This document shows, piece by piece, positions 26,001 to 34,959 of a stretch of 64,000 bases of DNA (the first letter of the stretch is position 1; each line of letters begins with the position of its first letter). Source of the DNA: Lepturacanthus savala (taxonomy: Eukaryota; Chordata; Actinopteri; Scombriformes; Trichiuridae). The notes under the pieces were generated by a model. That model ran no database searches, was not told the DNA's origin, and saw only the letters and a list, made by a program, of their open reading frames with translations. The position numbers and the translations under genes were made by a program. Location: NCBI GenBank assembly GCA_030544235.1, contig CM060468.1:5183758-5247757 (forward strand), in the 5' to 3' direction.

Positions 26001-28248
26001 CCCCACTAGTGTCTAAATCGGCATTAATACTATAAGCCAAGATAAGCCTTTATCTTAAGAATGTAAAACCTCACTAATTGAAGTCATGTCCCATTGGATC
26101 TAAAGATCCAATGATGATATTGCCTTTTTCCTAGATAAAAAAATGAGGATATGATCGTGTAAAAGACGTTGCTGACTGACACTTCATGTGAGAATGTCTA
26201 ATTTTATAGCAGTTACACTCTGATTAAGATAAACTGACTGAACCCAAATGTAGTATTATTGAAGTGATGAGCCTGACAATGTTCAACATGTGCAATTTTG
26301 GCTTCATATAGCGGTGTAGCAGCAGTGTACATTGTTCAACTATCTATCAATCAATCAATCATTATTTGTCACATGTGGTGGAACAAGTAGGCGAATCATT
26401 TTGTGAAAATGGAAATACCCTTGTGGTGTAAGTTTCAGGTTACTACTCTTCAGCAATAATCCAAACCACATCATCCACTGAGAGAAGTATTGAGCTGTTG
26501 TGAACAGCTCCACTCAGAGTATCACAGCGGCATGTTAGCTAATGATTTGTTAGCATTTCTCAAGCCATATCATGCTGAATTTGAGATGGCAGCATGCTAG
26601 AATGTTAATACTGGATAAATCCTGTGACCGTGAAATATTGTCAGGGGTGAAGGGACTGACTAACTGTGTCAGCAAATGTGGTATGTGCGGATTTAAGGAT
26701 TAGTACATTTTGTACCAATTCGAGCTCCGATGCACAAAGCACATCATTTGGTTAAAGTGGGAACAGCTGTGTGGAAATGCACTCTCTAACCCACATTCAA
26801 CACACTTGATGTGTTAAAACATTTAAGGGTTATAACATACCTAGATATTAAAGTGTTATATTCATTGTTTCACAGATAACATGTACAATACAAATCAATG
26901 GATTGGATACACTTTCTCGTTCAAGAATGGAGAACAAAGACAAATGAACTGTTTAAATAGTCAATCTCTTAAATAATCTGAAAGGATAACACATTCTTAA
27001 GATTACAAAAGTAACTCTCAGTTTGGTAGTATCTTGCATGTAAAGAAAAATGCAGTTCAGCAGATAATGAATGTCACAGCTTGTAATTACGTCTTTGAAA
27101 CCACTTTTTGTCAATGCAGACATTTCATTGACCACCATCGTGTTACAGTGAGTAACATGGAGAGAAATGTAAAGGAAGTGTTAGTCATCCATTATCAACA
27201 GTGTGCGTAACCATGTTTAGCTTATATGTTTAAGCAAAAGTTTTATGTTCTCCCTCCAAGGCAAGTTCATGTTTTGACTCTTTTATTGTTGGTAAATGGA
27301 AACCTCACAAGACAGCATTTATTACAGTGGTGCTGTACTGTATGTGTTGAAGATAACAATTTGTTTCTGTGCGTTAATAGTTTCCGTCAGTACTGTGAGG
27401 ACGCCTATCTCATCTTGAGGAAGAACGGGAACCTGTTCATCACACTGTTTGCCCTCATGCTTACTGCTGGACTGCCTGAGCTCACGTCTGTCAAAGATAT
27501 CCAGTACCTAAAGGTAAAAGCACCACCTTCACACATACACAAATATGTAAGGCATTCAGTGTGAAAGCAGACAGGATATTCAGCTCCTCGCTTATATTTT
27601 GCCCCTTGTCTCAACACCAGCCAACCAGATCACAGAACACCTTTTAGTTTGTGTTTCTTGTGTCACTTAGATTCTCTCTACTCGCGTTGAATCTGAGTTT
27701 AACCAATTTCAAGTATATAATTTGTAGTATGTCAAGTCAACTTTATTTGTATAGCCCCAAATCACAGATCAGTGATTCATGCCAGTGGGCTTTACAATAG
27801 CAACATAACATCCCCTGTCCTTAGACCCTCACGTTGTACAAGGAAAAACTTCCTAAAAAACCTTTATCAGGAAAAAGAGGAAGAAACGTATGGACATGAT
27901 GTTGCATATAAATTTATTTCTGTAACTCTGTTTAAATATGTGTTTTCTGCATATCAACATATTGCTTGGGAGATGCTCTGTGTGGCTCTTGAGAAGATTT
28001 TGAATGTTTTGAGTATGTTGATCATCAGCATCCCCCCTCCCTCTTTTTTGCCCATTTCATAACTTTCTTCATCTCTTCTTCCTCCTCTCCCACCTCTCTC
28101 CCCTCCTCAGGATTCTCTGGCTCTAGGTAAAACAGACGAGGAGGCTGTGAAGCAGTTCCGCCAGAAGTTCGACGAGGCCCTGAGAGAGAGCTGGACAACC
28201 AAAGTCAACTGGATGGCCCACAACGTGGCCAAAGATAACCGCTCCTAG
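4867..28248 (+). CDS. pik3cb: PI3-kinase catalytic subunit p110-beta, whole coding span (22 exons)
   Basis: Class IA phosphoinositide 3-kinase catalytic subunit. It phosphorylates PtdIns(4,5)P2 at the 3-OH to give PIP3 at the plasma membrane, pairs with p85-type regulators, and in mammals answers to G-beta-gamma and Rac/Cdc42 as well as tyrosine kinases. Joined exons give 1078 residues, close to mammalian p110-beta (about 1070). Domain order: adaptor-binding (about 30-120), Ras-binding (about 190-290), C2 (about 325-505), helical (about 530-715), kinase (about 780-1078). Visible motifs are the ATP-site lysine in IIFKNGDD (K813), the catalytic loop GIGDRHSDN (D927-H929), HIDFG (945-947) and the class I substrate loop KFGIKRER. 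The beta isoform is chosen over delta or alpha by MPPAMTDLLDIW, LLPTGIYIQ, DKVKKQKSTK, PYGCLATGDR and KVNWMAHNVAKDNRS. All introns are GT-AG and all phases agree. Start chosen at MPPAM; no in-frame ATG lies upstream in the exon. Confidence 0.96.
5026..7333 (+). other. pik3cb: pik3cb intron 1
   Basis: A 2.3-kb intron. Its last third carries a hAT-like miniature element (7021-7223). The open frame at 6533-6961 has no family resemblance and I do not regard it as a gene. Nothing else recognised. Confidence 0.85.
7021..7223. mobile_element. hAT-like miniature element, copy A
   Basis: A 203-bp palindromic element with terminal repeats TAGGGGTGGGCAAC and GTTGCCCACCCCTG. The inner arms carry the inverted words CAAGCAGGAACACACCTGATTC and its complement. 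It is flanked by 8-bp near-direct repeats ATCTAAGG (7013-7020) and ATATAAGG (7224-7231). An 8-bp duplication is the hAT hallmark. It has no coding capacity. Confidence 0.85.
7334..7562 (+). CDS. pik3cb: pik3cb coding exon 2 (aa 54-130)
   Basis: Encodes LLWKQAQTFPLF through ELEDETRRLCDVRPFLPVL to KIGVLIGKG, completing the adaptor-binding domain. Acceptor CCTCCAG; donor AAGG|GTGCGG is weak but gives the correct phase and GLHEL join. Confidence 0.93.
7563..9387 (+). other. pik3cb: pik3cb intron 2
   Basis: No coding signal. It holds a CA tract near 8546-8560 and, near 9205-9240, the end of a common fish repeat (see the entry at 9090-9240). Confidence 0.8.
9090..9240. repeat. End of a common teleost interspersed repeat, diverged
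   Basis: The string AAAGTGTGTTCAAACTTTTG near 9212-9231 matches, with few changes, the string at 34544-34564. Both resemble the widespread fish repeat end GTGTGTCCAAACTTTTGACT. The class was not determined and the left limit is approximate. Confidence 0.4.
9388..9614 (+). CDS. pik3cb: pik3cb coding exon 3 (aa 130-205)
   Basis: Encodes LHELNATNDPEVKDF and a run to IIHFDQSQ, the linker into the Ras-binding domain. Acceptor TGCTAG, donor CAG|GTGAGT, phase 0 exit. Confidence 0.92.
9644..9842. mobile_element. hAT-like miniature element, copy B
   Basis: Same family as 7021-7223, with a diverged left end (CAGAGTGGACAACCCTGG) and intact right end TTGCCCACCCCTG. Flanks CTGCAGTT (9636-9643) and CTATAGTT (9843-9850) agree at 6 of 8 positions. 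It sits just inside intron 3, so its insertion left the 5' splice site intact. Confidence 0.8.
10817..10918. promoter_or_regulatory. Candidate E-box/CRE cluster in pik3cb intron 3
   Basis: CACGTG occurs at 10817-10822 and, inside the perfect palindrome GTCACGTGAC, at 10880-10889. A palindromic CRE TGACGTCA lies at 10911-10918. GTCACGTGAC is the type of site bound by USF and MiT/TFE factors, and TGACGTCA by CREB/ATF. A regulatory role is inferred from site density only. Confidence 0.35.
11948..12127 (+). CDS. pik3cb: pik3cb coding exon 4 (aa 206-265)
   Basis: Ras-binding domain segment with ELMELAVRKWLTTHG and YVLRVSNCLEFLCGDQPLIQY. Acceptor TTTGCAG, donor AAG|GTAAAC, phase 0. Confidence 0.92.
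12128..12893 (+). other. pik3cb: pik3cb intron 4
   Basis: No gene or recognisable repeat seen. Confidence 0.8.
12894..13061 (+). CDS. pik3cb: pik3cb coding exon 5 (aa 266-321)
   Basis: Starts YVRTCMQAKESPHLTLVH and ends in the proline-rich PPLPLPPKRRVPT, matching the p110-beta linker between the Ras-binding and C2 domains. Donor ACG|GTTAGT. Confidence 0.9.
13062..15049 (+). other. pik3cb: pik3cb intron 5
   Basis: Two kilobases with AT-rich stretches and a purine-rich GAGAGAG run near 14743-14766. I see no gene. Confidence 0.8.
15050..15139 (+). CDS. pik3cb: pik3cb coding exon 6 (aa 322-351)
   Basis: Encodes VWDVSSPFKIVLVKGSKVN, the first strand of the C2 domain. Both borders consensus, phase 0. 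Confidence 0.92.
15140..15529 (+). other. pik3cb: pik3cb intron 6
   Basis: A 390-bp AT-rich intron; nothing recognised. Confidence 0.85.
15530..15784 (+). CDS. pik3cb: pik3cb coding exon 7 (aa 352-436)
   Basis: C2 domain core: VRAGLFHGAELLCK, LEFDISVCDLPRMTRLCFAI and the basic KVKKQKSTK loop characteristic of the beta isoform. Confidence 0.95.
15884..15980 (+). CDS. pik3cb: pik3cb coding exon 8 (aa 437-469)
   Basis: Encodes HYPIAWVNTMVFDYKGQLK of the C2 domain. Ends in a split Asp codon. Confidence 0.94.
16102..16232 (+). CDS. pik3cb: pik3cb coding exon 9 (aa 469-512)
   Basis: Encodes ELEEMLNPIGTIQTNPYTEN and the end of the C2 domain (IIFPPFDK). Confidence 0.94.
16233..16611 (+). other. 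pik3cb: pik3cb intron 9
   Basis: A 379-bp intron; nothing recognised. Confidence 0.85.
16612..16662 (+). CDS. pik3cb: pik3cb coding exon 10 (aa 513-529)
   Basis: A 51-bp microexon giving ILEKAAEIARASDCVPM, matching the human IIEKAAEIASSDSANV stretch. TTGCAG acceptor, ATG|GTGAGT donor. Confidence 0.88.
16663..17512 (+). other. pik3cb: pik3cb intron 10
   Basis: An 850-bp intron with a strong pyrimidine tract at its 3' end; nothing else recognised. Confidence 0.85.
17513..17701 (+). CDS. pik3cb: pik3cb coding exon 11 (aa 530-592)
   Basis: Start of the helical (PIK) domain: GRGGKKFHIELKEIMERD, DPLSQLCENEKDLIWTLR and SLPKLLLSVKWSKHED. Confidence 0.95.
18128..18788. mobile_element. Composite mobile-element remnant
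   Basis: Bounded by CCGAGGTTCTCAAA at the left and TTTTGAGAACCGTTG at the right, an inverted pair of about 11 bp typical of fish elements. No target duplication is visible. A LINE fragment lies inside (18258-18388). Confidence 0.5.
18258..18388 (+). pseudogene. Decayed LINE reverse-transcriptase fragment
   Basis: One frame reads VFNLSV, then GAIPTVWKAAYVTPLHKG and a NNW string where LINEs have NNYRPIS; a stop follows soon after. The order (FNLSL, G.IP..WK.A.V.PL.KGG, NNYRPIS) is that of reverse transcriptases of L2/CR1/Rex1-type LINEs. Only about 43 codons survive. Confidence 0.7.
19109..19230 (+). CDS. pik3cb: pik3cb coding exon 12 (aa 593-633)
   Basis: Helical domain: LQALLQIWPKLSPRDALELL and FNYPDQYVREYAVRCLRDM. 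Ends with a split Ser codon. Confidence 0.95.
19231..19561 (+). other. pik3cb: pik3cb intron 12
   Basis: A 331-bp intron; nothing recognised. Confidence 0.85.
19562..19705 (+). CDS. pik3cb: pik3cb coding exon 13 (aa 633-681)
   Basis: Helical domain: NEELSQYLLQLVQVLRYEP, and RNRKIGHFLFWHLR at the end. Donor CG|GTGCGT. Confidence 0.95.
19808..19907 (+). CDS. pik3cb: pik3cb coding exon 14 (aa 681-714)
   Basis: Encodes SEIHMPPVSVQFALILEAY and CRGSIPHIEVLKKQ, end of the helical domain. Confidence 0.95.
19908..20560 (+). other. pik3cb: pik3cb intron 14
   Basis: A 653-bp intron; nothing recognised. Confidence 0.85.
20561..20757 (+). CDS. pik3cb: pik3cb coding exon 15 (aa 715-780)
   Basis: Encodes VEALSKLKSVNELIKLG, linking helical and kinase domains. 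It contains a tandem TKEAML/TKEAMM (20637-20672) where mammals have a single KEAMH, a 6-residue gain. Ends with LHSPLNPTVLLSGI. Confidence 0.94.
20758..21078 (+). other. pik3cb: pik3cb intron 15
   Basis: A 321-bp intron, more than half of which is the miniature element at 20822-21016. Confidence 0.85.
20822..21016. mobile_element. hAT-like miniature element, copy C
   Basis: A 195-bp palindromic copy beginning CAGGGGTGGGCAACTCTGG and ending GGGTTGCCCCTG (a short deletion in the right end). Perfect 8-bp target duplication GTCTAAGT at 20814-20821 and 21017-21024. Confidence 0.9.
21079..21188 (+). CDS. pik3cb: pik3cb coding exon 16 (aa 780-817)
   Basis: Kinase N-lobe: YMDSKMKPLWIVYNNK and GIIFKNGD with the ATP-site lysine K813. 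Confidence 0.96.
21367..21445 (+). CDS. pik3cb: pik3cb coding exon 17 (aa 817-843)
   Basis: Encodes DLRQDMLTLQILRLMDLLWK, the conserved N-lobe helix of class I PI3-kinases. The intron that follows starts in a GT-rich run. Confidence 0.95.
21446..23199 (+). other. pik3cb: pik3cb intron 17
   Basis: A 1.75-kb intron opening with GTGTGTGTGTG and a G9 run, with a TA repeat near 22968-22986. No coding signal. Confidence 0.85.
23200..23367 (+). CDS. pik3cb: pik3cb coding exon 18 (aa 843-899)
   Basis: Hinge and C-lobe: IVPYGCLATGDRAGLIEVV, then TIANIQLTSSNVAATAAFNK and DALLNWLKERNSG. PYGCLATGDR separates beta from delta (PYGCLPTGDR). Confidence 0.96.
23368..24248 (+). other. pik3cb: pik3cb intron 18
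   Basis: An 881-bp AT-rich intron; nothing recognised. Confidence 0.85.
24249..24372 (+). CDS. pik3cb: pik3cb coding exon 19 (aa 899-940)
   Basis: Encodes [20 protein letters not shown] and the catalytic loop GIGDRHSDNIM (Asp927, His929). Confidence 0.97.
24548..24693 (+). CDS. pik3cb: pik3cb coding exon 20 (aa 941-989)
   Basis: Encodes LFHIDFGHILGNFKSKFG and IKRERVPFILTHDFIHVIQ: the DFG motif and activation loop with the basic residues that select PIP2. Donor AG|GTTTGT. Confidence 0.97.
24694..27380 (+). other. pik3cb: pik3cb intron 20
   Basis: The largest pik3cb intron (2.7 kb). It carries a miniature-element relative at 25342-25516; the rest is AT-rich without a coding signal. Confidence 0.85.
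25342..25516. mobile_element. hAT-like miniature element, diverged relative
   Basis: The centre carries the inverted words CTAACACACCTGATTC and GAATCAGGTGTGTTAG, and the right end has CTCCTGGAGCAGGGTTAGGCACCA-type sequence. The left end is truncated. Flanks CTCTAAAA (25334-25341) and CTCTAAAG (25517-25524) agree at 7 of 8 positions. Confidence 0.65.
27381..27513 (+). CDS. pik3cb: pik3cb coding exon 21 (aa 989-1033)
   Basis: Encodes FRQYCEDAYLILRKNGNLF and FALMLTAGLPELTSVKDIQY, C-lobe. Residue 989 is Ser (AG|T) where mammals have Arg. Confidence 0.96.
27514..28110 (+). other. pik3cb: pik3cb intron 21
   Basis: A 597-bp intron holding an interspersed repeat at about 27728-27890 and a long pyrimidine tract at the 3' end. 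Confidence 0.85.
27728..27890 (+). repeat. Common teleost interspersed repeat
   Basis: Contains CAACTTTATTTGTATAGCCC, then GGGCTTTACA, CATCCCCTGTCCTTAGACCC and GGAAAAACTTCCTAAAAAAC in the fixed order of a repeat widespread in teleosts. Its class is not clear to me. Confidence 0.65.
28111..28248 (+). CDS. pik3cb: pik3cb coding exon 22 (aa 1034-1078, stop)
   Basis: Encodes DSLALGKTDEEAVKQFRQKF and TTKVNWMAHNVAKDNRS, then TAG at 28246-28248. The WMAH tail is the membrane-engaging C-terminus. Confidence 0.97.
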   Translation, partial: DSLALGKTDEEAVKQFRQKFDEALRESWTTKVNWMAHNVAKDNRS

Positions 28249-30302
28249 AGCAACGAGACCCTTCTAAGCCAGGGGTCAGGGGCCAAGAGGACACAGTGGA
28301 GGAGTGCGTGTGTGGGACAGCCAGTGTGCCAAGGAGACCGGGTGACAACCACCCATATTTAAAGGGAATCTAGCAGAATATCACAAACTTGAGCAGATTC
28401 AACCCCATAAACTGTAGACAGAGTAAATCTACTCTCAGATCAGTTACCCGGGCACGCATACTTACTGTACCCTACCATGTCCCCCCTCCTCCTCACCTTG
28501 CATCACTCTAGCATGGTGCCTCGTGAAAAAATCCAGATTCATGGTCTTGTAACGTTTCAGAGGAATCATGGTGGGTAAAGTCGTTGCACGTTTTTGCACA
28601 GGCACAACCGCTGATGGAGCACACAGCCAAAGGAAGGGAACTGAAGCACCCACTCTGCTCACACTAAACCTTTCGGAGGGGAACTGTCCCCACAGAGGGG
28701 GCTGCTGAACCACCACAGTGGTCTGGAACAGTTGAAATCCGCCAAGTGGACTTGAAACTTGGTTCGTACGACTTGGAAGGGGCACCTGGTTTGCCCATGG
28801 CCTGAACTGTTTTAAAGAATAGTGTAGATAACAGATGGGTGTGGAAAGGTGGAATGGACAAAAACATGTTTGAACCCCCCCCCCCCCCCATCTTAAAATG
28901 TCACCATCAAGTTGCACAACACCCACAGGAAGAAGTGCAACTTAACAGTCTCGCTCCTGCAGCCTCAAAGTGTGCCTCAAAACTGCGGGAAGATTGTATT
29001 TTTTATGTTTTCTTTTTGTTTTGCCATTTAAGATTTTATCATGAGACTTCTATGTGCCAGACTACTTTACTAGTCCACAAAGAAAACTTGTGTGAGGGAA
29101 TAATGATGAAAGAGAAGGAAGGTTCGATTAGTGAAAAGGATACCCTGAGCCTTTTGGTCCAGTGTTTGAATCACAGTTCATTTGGACCATTGAACACTGG
29201 AACGTTTTGAAAAAGAAATATATAAGAAATTTCAAATAGTCTTTAAATTAACTAAACACTTTATTTTTAGTTTTATTTTTGAAAAGACAACACGCATTGT
29301 TACTTTCAAAAACATCACACAAGAGCATTATTGGACAAAGCATTATCATCGGTGAGTTATCACTACCCCAAGAAGCCTAAAAGGATGTCCGACTTTTAAA
29401 GAGTCATCCAACTCGTGCTAGCAACTACGACAAATAAACTCACTGAGAAATAACTGATGCTTTTAACGTGTTAGGACCAAAACAAAAAGCAAATGTTTAG
29501 TTATTTTATTGTTTATACTGTATTTTTAAGTATCTTGTCTCTGAATGTCTCAATGTGCAAATATGTGCCGCTCTCTTTTTAAGTGTATTTGTTTTTATAT
29601 ACGAGCAGGTGTGGGTGGAGTTCTGGGCCTGTGTGGGCGGGATTTATCAGTAGGGACATTACACTGCAATGCAAAGCTACTTCCTCGTTTTCGACATACG
29701 GTGCTCCTCCAGCATCTGCATCTGTATTTGATTTTCGTGCAATATCCGTAAACGAGTATATGAACCATATCTTATTATATAAAGCCTTGGGTTTAGGCCT
29801 AAGTCTGTAATGGTTTTTCTCTGTTGGTTTATGTGTGATGCAGCTGTAGTTAGCACCACTAGCCTTCAAAAGTCTCAGACACTGGATATTGTCAAATGTA
29901 CAGGCTTTTATTGTTTTGCTGGTTTGTTTTCATAGGAGTTTTATTAAAGTTATTTTCCACCACGCTGCATTTCCGCTTGTGGTCTTTTTCTTGGTTTAGA
30001 TGTGGGATGTTTGACTGTGCGCCTACTCAGGACCTATTCATCCATTTATGTAAGAATAAATCTATAAGCAGCTTCATTGACATAGAATGATTCATGTCAG
30101 TTCCTCTTTTCATGGCTTCTCTTTTCACACTTCGCTATATTGTCGTTTCACCTTGCATGTTTAAACAGTTTAAATTATGTGTTTTGAGGTTAAGAGGATG
30201 TCGTTACCCACCTGAACAAATCAACAAGACCAAAGGTAACCTCACAACTTGCGATTCTCTCTTGCATTGCGATTCTTAAATCGTGAAATTAACATCAATA
30301 AA
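28249..30302 (+). other. pik3cb: pik3cb 3' UTR (end uncertain)
   Basis: No exon signal follows the stop. AATAAA signals lie at 29433-29438, 30055-30060 and 30297-30302; which is used cannot be told from sequence. A C-run sits at about 28876-28889. Confidence 0.6.
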
Positions 30303-31814
30303 TGATGCTGCGTCTGCAATTTCGTGATCCTCTCTTTAATATCTACCAGATATCAGCCTCAGTTAGAGGATGCTCAACACCACAGGCGGAGGCATGTTAT
30401 TTAACTATGAGAACAAAATTTTAAGCAAGGTTTAGACCAAGAACATAAAATATAATTTCCCAGCCATAATGAACTTACAAGAAGCTGAAAACATGCATAG
30501 ATATTTGCTGAGAAAGCCACTCAGCGCTGCTGATGGTCTGCAGAGAGATTTGTAGCTTCTGCCCACAAATTATCCAAAAGCAAAACTATTAGCAGCTCAG
30601 AGCATGTTTTGTATGATTAACATCAAAATATGTTTAAAGTGTTAAAATATTTAATCTGGAAAACAATTGTATACAAATATATGTACCATTTATAATATAA
30701 TTACTATTTCCTGCCTAAAAACTGAACTGTTCATCTTGACTTCAATTAGACTAATGGAATTAATAATTGCTGTTAAATCTTTGCTCATCATGAAGCTCCT
30801 TTTTTATGGACATCTTGTCATCTAAGGAGCACAAAAGTCCTTTTCTTTCCACAGATGTTTACATGACAATGTATTTCCTTTCACTCCGTGGTGCAAGTCG
30901 CCACCTTTCAGCCGGCTCATCATTTATTGACTTTTTTTTTTTTTTCACAGCCACAATCATGGCCCAGCATGGATCATCCTCTACGAGGTTATGTAATACG
31001 GTAACCTGGTAGAAGAGGTGGTTAGGAAGAACAGACACAGGCAGATATCCTGTAAACAAGGGATATAAAACGTCCTATGCCGGTAAAATAAACAATCTGA
31101 AAGGGGGGAAAAATAAAGGGCAGTAAAGGAAAACCATCATCTTATTAAAATCCAGTATTTCAGAATGGTGATTACCTCACCGCTCCTAACATGCTCAGAT
31201 TTTTGTCCTTTGACGTCAGATGACTGATGGTTGGGGACAATAACCTTCATGTTACCAGACAGTAGCTGCAGGTGTTGGAGGACTGACCGGATAAACGGCT
31301 GTGTGCTTTTGTAGTAATCTTCCCTTGACGCAACTGTGGCACTATTTTCCGGTCGCCATCACATATTTGATGCTGGCCTACTTTCAAGGGTGCTATGCAA
31401 CTCATGCTGTTTTTCATGTTGAAGTTTGTTAAATGCTGTTTTTACATATCCTCACCCTATTTAAATAATGGCCTAAGTCATTTTCTTAATGAAAGTGAGC
31501 TTTTTGGCCTAAATCATCTCGACGATGCTGCCACGCCTGGTAAATCACCTTAATCCTGAGTTGAAAGGATTATACTCTTTATGCCTTATAAGACAATGGC
31601 TATTTTATTTTTTTTGCCTAAGTCAGGATAATAAAAGATCATAACTTGGGCAAATATAAAGGAAGGAAGGAAGGAAGTTGTCAGATCTTAGGTCCATTAA
31701 ACATGTCATCACTTCATTAAAAATTTGCCACATCTCTGGTTTCAAAAGTGATCAAAACTGGATGTTGGAGATAAGTTACGTTCCTGGGATAATAAGGAAA
31801 CTGCCTAATGATGA

Positions 31815-32040
31815 ACTTAATTTACGTGACATTTGTTTCATTTAACTCCAGGTAATGCAAGTTTTGAGTTTGCACTATGGAATGGAAGGACAGTTTAAGC
31901 CGGGTTTAAAGTTGCCTAAAATTACACTAGAATGTTCAAAAATTGGCCTAAAGTCAATTTATTCTTTAATGTTACATAAGTGACATCACAACGTTCTATG
32001 TATGTCCACAGTCATCCACTGTCAATGCCTTTTTAATTGA
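31815..32040 (+). repeat. Dispersed repeat, partner of 63540-63720
   Basis: The reverse complement of 63540-63720 matches this segment in order: AACTCCAGGTAAT, TTTTGAGTTTGCACTATGGAA, GGACAGTTTAA, AAAGTTGCCT, CATCCACTGTCA. The copies differ by small indels and substitutions. The class is unknown. Confidence 0.75.
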
Positions 32041-33489
32041 AAAGATGAATGAATATAATAATCTCTGCATTTGATAAAGTTGTTTGTATTTTCCCCAAAA
32101 CTTAAAAATATGACTTAGGCCACATGGTCCTAACACTGATATACTATCTAATAGATAGCAGTGCCGTGAAATAGGCATTACTCTTAATTCTTCGTGTTAC
32201 ATGCACCATTGGTTGCTGTTCTATAGACCTTTCCAGCACAAACAAAATCAAGTACTGCATCATATATTATTCAGTGTTTTCTGTCAGACTCTGTGTGACT
32301 GCTCCAGTACATCGCGTTCCAGTGCACAGCACAAGACCAGGAGGAGAGGGGAAAAAATATATATATATGTTTAATTAATGCACGGTAACATAACATGGCG
32401 ATGTAGACGCTCTGAATGTAGAGGATTTCTGGTTAGATAATCACAATGAACATGACCACCAGCTCAAAGCTCCTGGTATTTACAGTCAGCTGCTCACATC
32501 ATGACTCACGGTCGTTGAGGGAATTCCACCCACCTGTAGGATCTCCCGGGCTATTGCCGCCACCAGCAAATGAGACGTGTGTGCGCTGTGTGTATTGGTT
32601 AAAACGGTGCAAGTAGCAGCCCATGAATATATATTGTACTGTAGTTACACCATGTGCTGAGGAGTTTATCTCTCTATCTATGATTATATCCTTGGAGGGG
32701 GGGTTGTGAAACATTGAAAAAAAACGCTGAAAGCTAGAGAAAGGCAGCAGGTAGAGCGAGAGGGGAGGGACGATGGGAAGAGTCTCGGTTCTCACATGTT
32801 CTGGTGAGTGGACACTATGCGTCATGGTGGGGCCGCCACTTGAGACAGGCACTTACTCAGAAAAACCTGAGTCCAGATTGCCTGCACCCTGCTACTCTAC
32901 GGAGGCTCTTCGGTAGGAGACCGACGGCTATAGTGTTCTGGCTGCATGTGGAAATAACACAACCAAGCAGAAGTCAAACAAGTATATAGGTTTTCTTATA
33001 TTCTTATTTCTTTTTAGAATTAGTTTTTTCGATCAATAACCATTTTCACACAAACCCAAACTAGACCGTGTTCTGTACTACTTATGCACAATAATGAAAA
33101 AAATAGCATGTTTTGTTTATCTAGACAGAGGGGGTCAGGTGTTTCTATCAGTGCATGTGCAGGTGAGGTCGTAAAGCTCCTCCTCTGTTGATGGATGGTT
33201 TGCTCATAGATACTAGATGGCAACTTCTTTCAAATCCTCTGTCCTCCCTATCCAAACTACTGTTGTCTTGTAATATAGGTAAATTACTTGGCGTTTACTT
33301 GAAGCGTTTGTTAAGTAGTTGTTAATGGTCCCATATCAAAGAAATTGAGGTTTTAGTTTCCTTTTTTTATTATAAGGAGGTAGATATTAATAAATACTGC
33401 CCCGTGTTTCAAAAGAAATGCATCTTCAGAAACTCTGCCTTTAAATTAGTCTTCAGGACATCCTTGAAGTTGTGATGTCACAACTAAAG

Positions 33490-33613
<124 letters not shown>

Positions 33614-34467
33614 AAGTTTAGTTATTTACTCAGTCAGCAGCCACCCTCCCATTCACAGCCATTTAAATCAGCCAATCAGAGGAGAGGCTCACTCATATTA
33701 ACGAGACCAACTCATAACTGTCTAAATAATGGAGGAGATCTGTGTGGTGTAAATTTGGGCATTTTAATAGGGGTGCTATGGGATTGAATCTCTAAACCAC
33801 CTGGTCTTTTTTGTGTTTTAGTGTTTTAGATTGTTTTGGTTCTTAAAACCACAAACATATTGTGTTCGAACTATTAAAACTTCAAATAAAGTACAGGCAA
33901 AATAAACAATATCGGACCATTAAAGTCTGTGCACTCACTTATTTGTGTGTGTTTGGCCCCTTCCTGGATCTTGTGGCTTCCATTCAGATGTCTGTACATT
34001 ATAAAGACAAATAACAGACTGAATTAACTCATTAAAAAGGCTTCTTACTATGGGGGAAGTCGCTGAGGATAGAATACTGGACGACATGCCGGCAGTCTTG
34101 GATTGACTATGCCTCCCATGTATATAAAACCCTATAAAACACTAGAAGAGCTCTATAAGAAACCGTGCATTTGCACCACACACCGCAACACTCCCATAAG
34201 GCTGCAGTATAGACGTGATGACGTCTGACTCGTGTGTGACTCATATACTACATTAATGTGTATATTCTGCATCGTCAAAACACTTATTTATTTATTATTT
34301 TTTAAATTTAATTCTTGAGGAGGCTCAGGATCTTTCATAAAATCATACCTACTTACCTACTACCTTATTAATCGGAGCAAAGGGTGGCTATTTTGAAGAA
34401 ACTAGAATATAAAATGTGTTTTTTGTCATACACCACATACATACATAGCACCATAAACATGTGTTAA

Positions 34468-34570
34468 TTCATAGTTTTGATGCCTTCAGTCAGAATCTAC
34501 AATGTAAATAGTCATGAAAATAAGGAAAACACATTGAATGAGAAGGTGTGTCCAAACTTTTGAACTGTAC
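34468..34570 (+). repeat. Common teleost interspersed repeat, 3' part
   Basis: Reads GTTTTGATGCCTTCAGTCAG, CTACAATGTAAATAGTCATG and GAGAAGGTGTGTCCAAACTT in sequence, the usual end of a repeat found throughout fish genomes. A diverged relative lies near 9212. Confidence 0.65.
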
Positions 34571-34959
34571 TATATATGATGGCACAATATTAGACATTTG
34601 GCTGTGTCACCACTGATATTACTATTATTTATTAGCATTACTACTATACTGTCATACATTAGTAGTATAATAATAATGCTTATTATATACTGTTGTTTCC
34701 TCCCACACGTTTTAGCATGTTTTCATTTAATTTCTTTATTCCCGCCTAAATAAGTTATAAAATGTTTAACATATTTGTATTACCATTATTATTTGTTGGA
34801 CGTACGTCTTTGTCTTTTTATTTTTGTGTGTTGTTCAACGTTTCCTTGTTGTTAAACTGCATTTACGTAACCTTTATATCTCAACAACACTCGATATATT
34901 GTTTGGGCTGCGCTTTCACTCACCGCTGCTCACACTCCACGATGCACACAACATGGGAT

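Noticed and set aside
4867..28248. Identification as p110-delta (pik3cd)
   Set aside because: PYGCLATGDR, MPPAM.DLLDIW and the KVNWMAHNV tail fit p110-beta; delta has PYGCLPTGDR and a different N-terminus.
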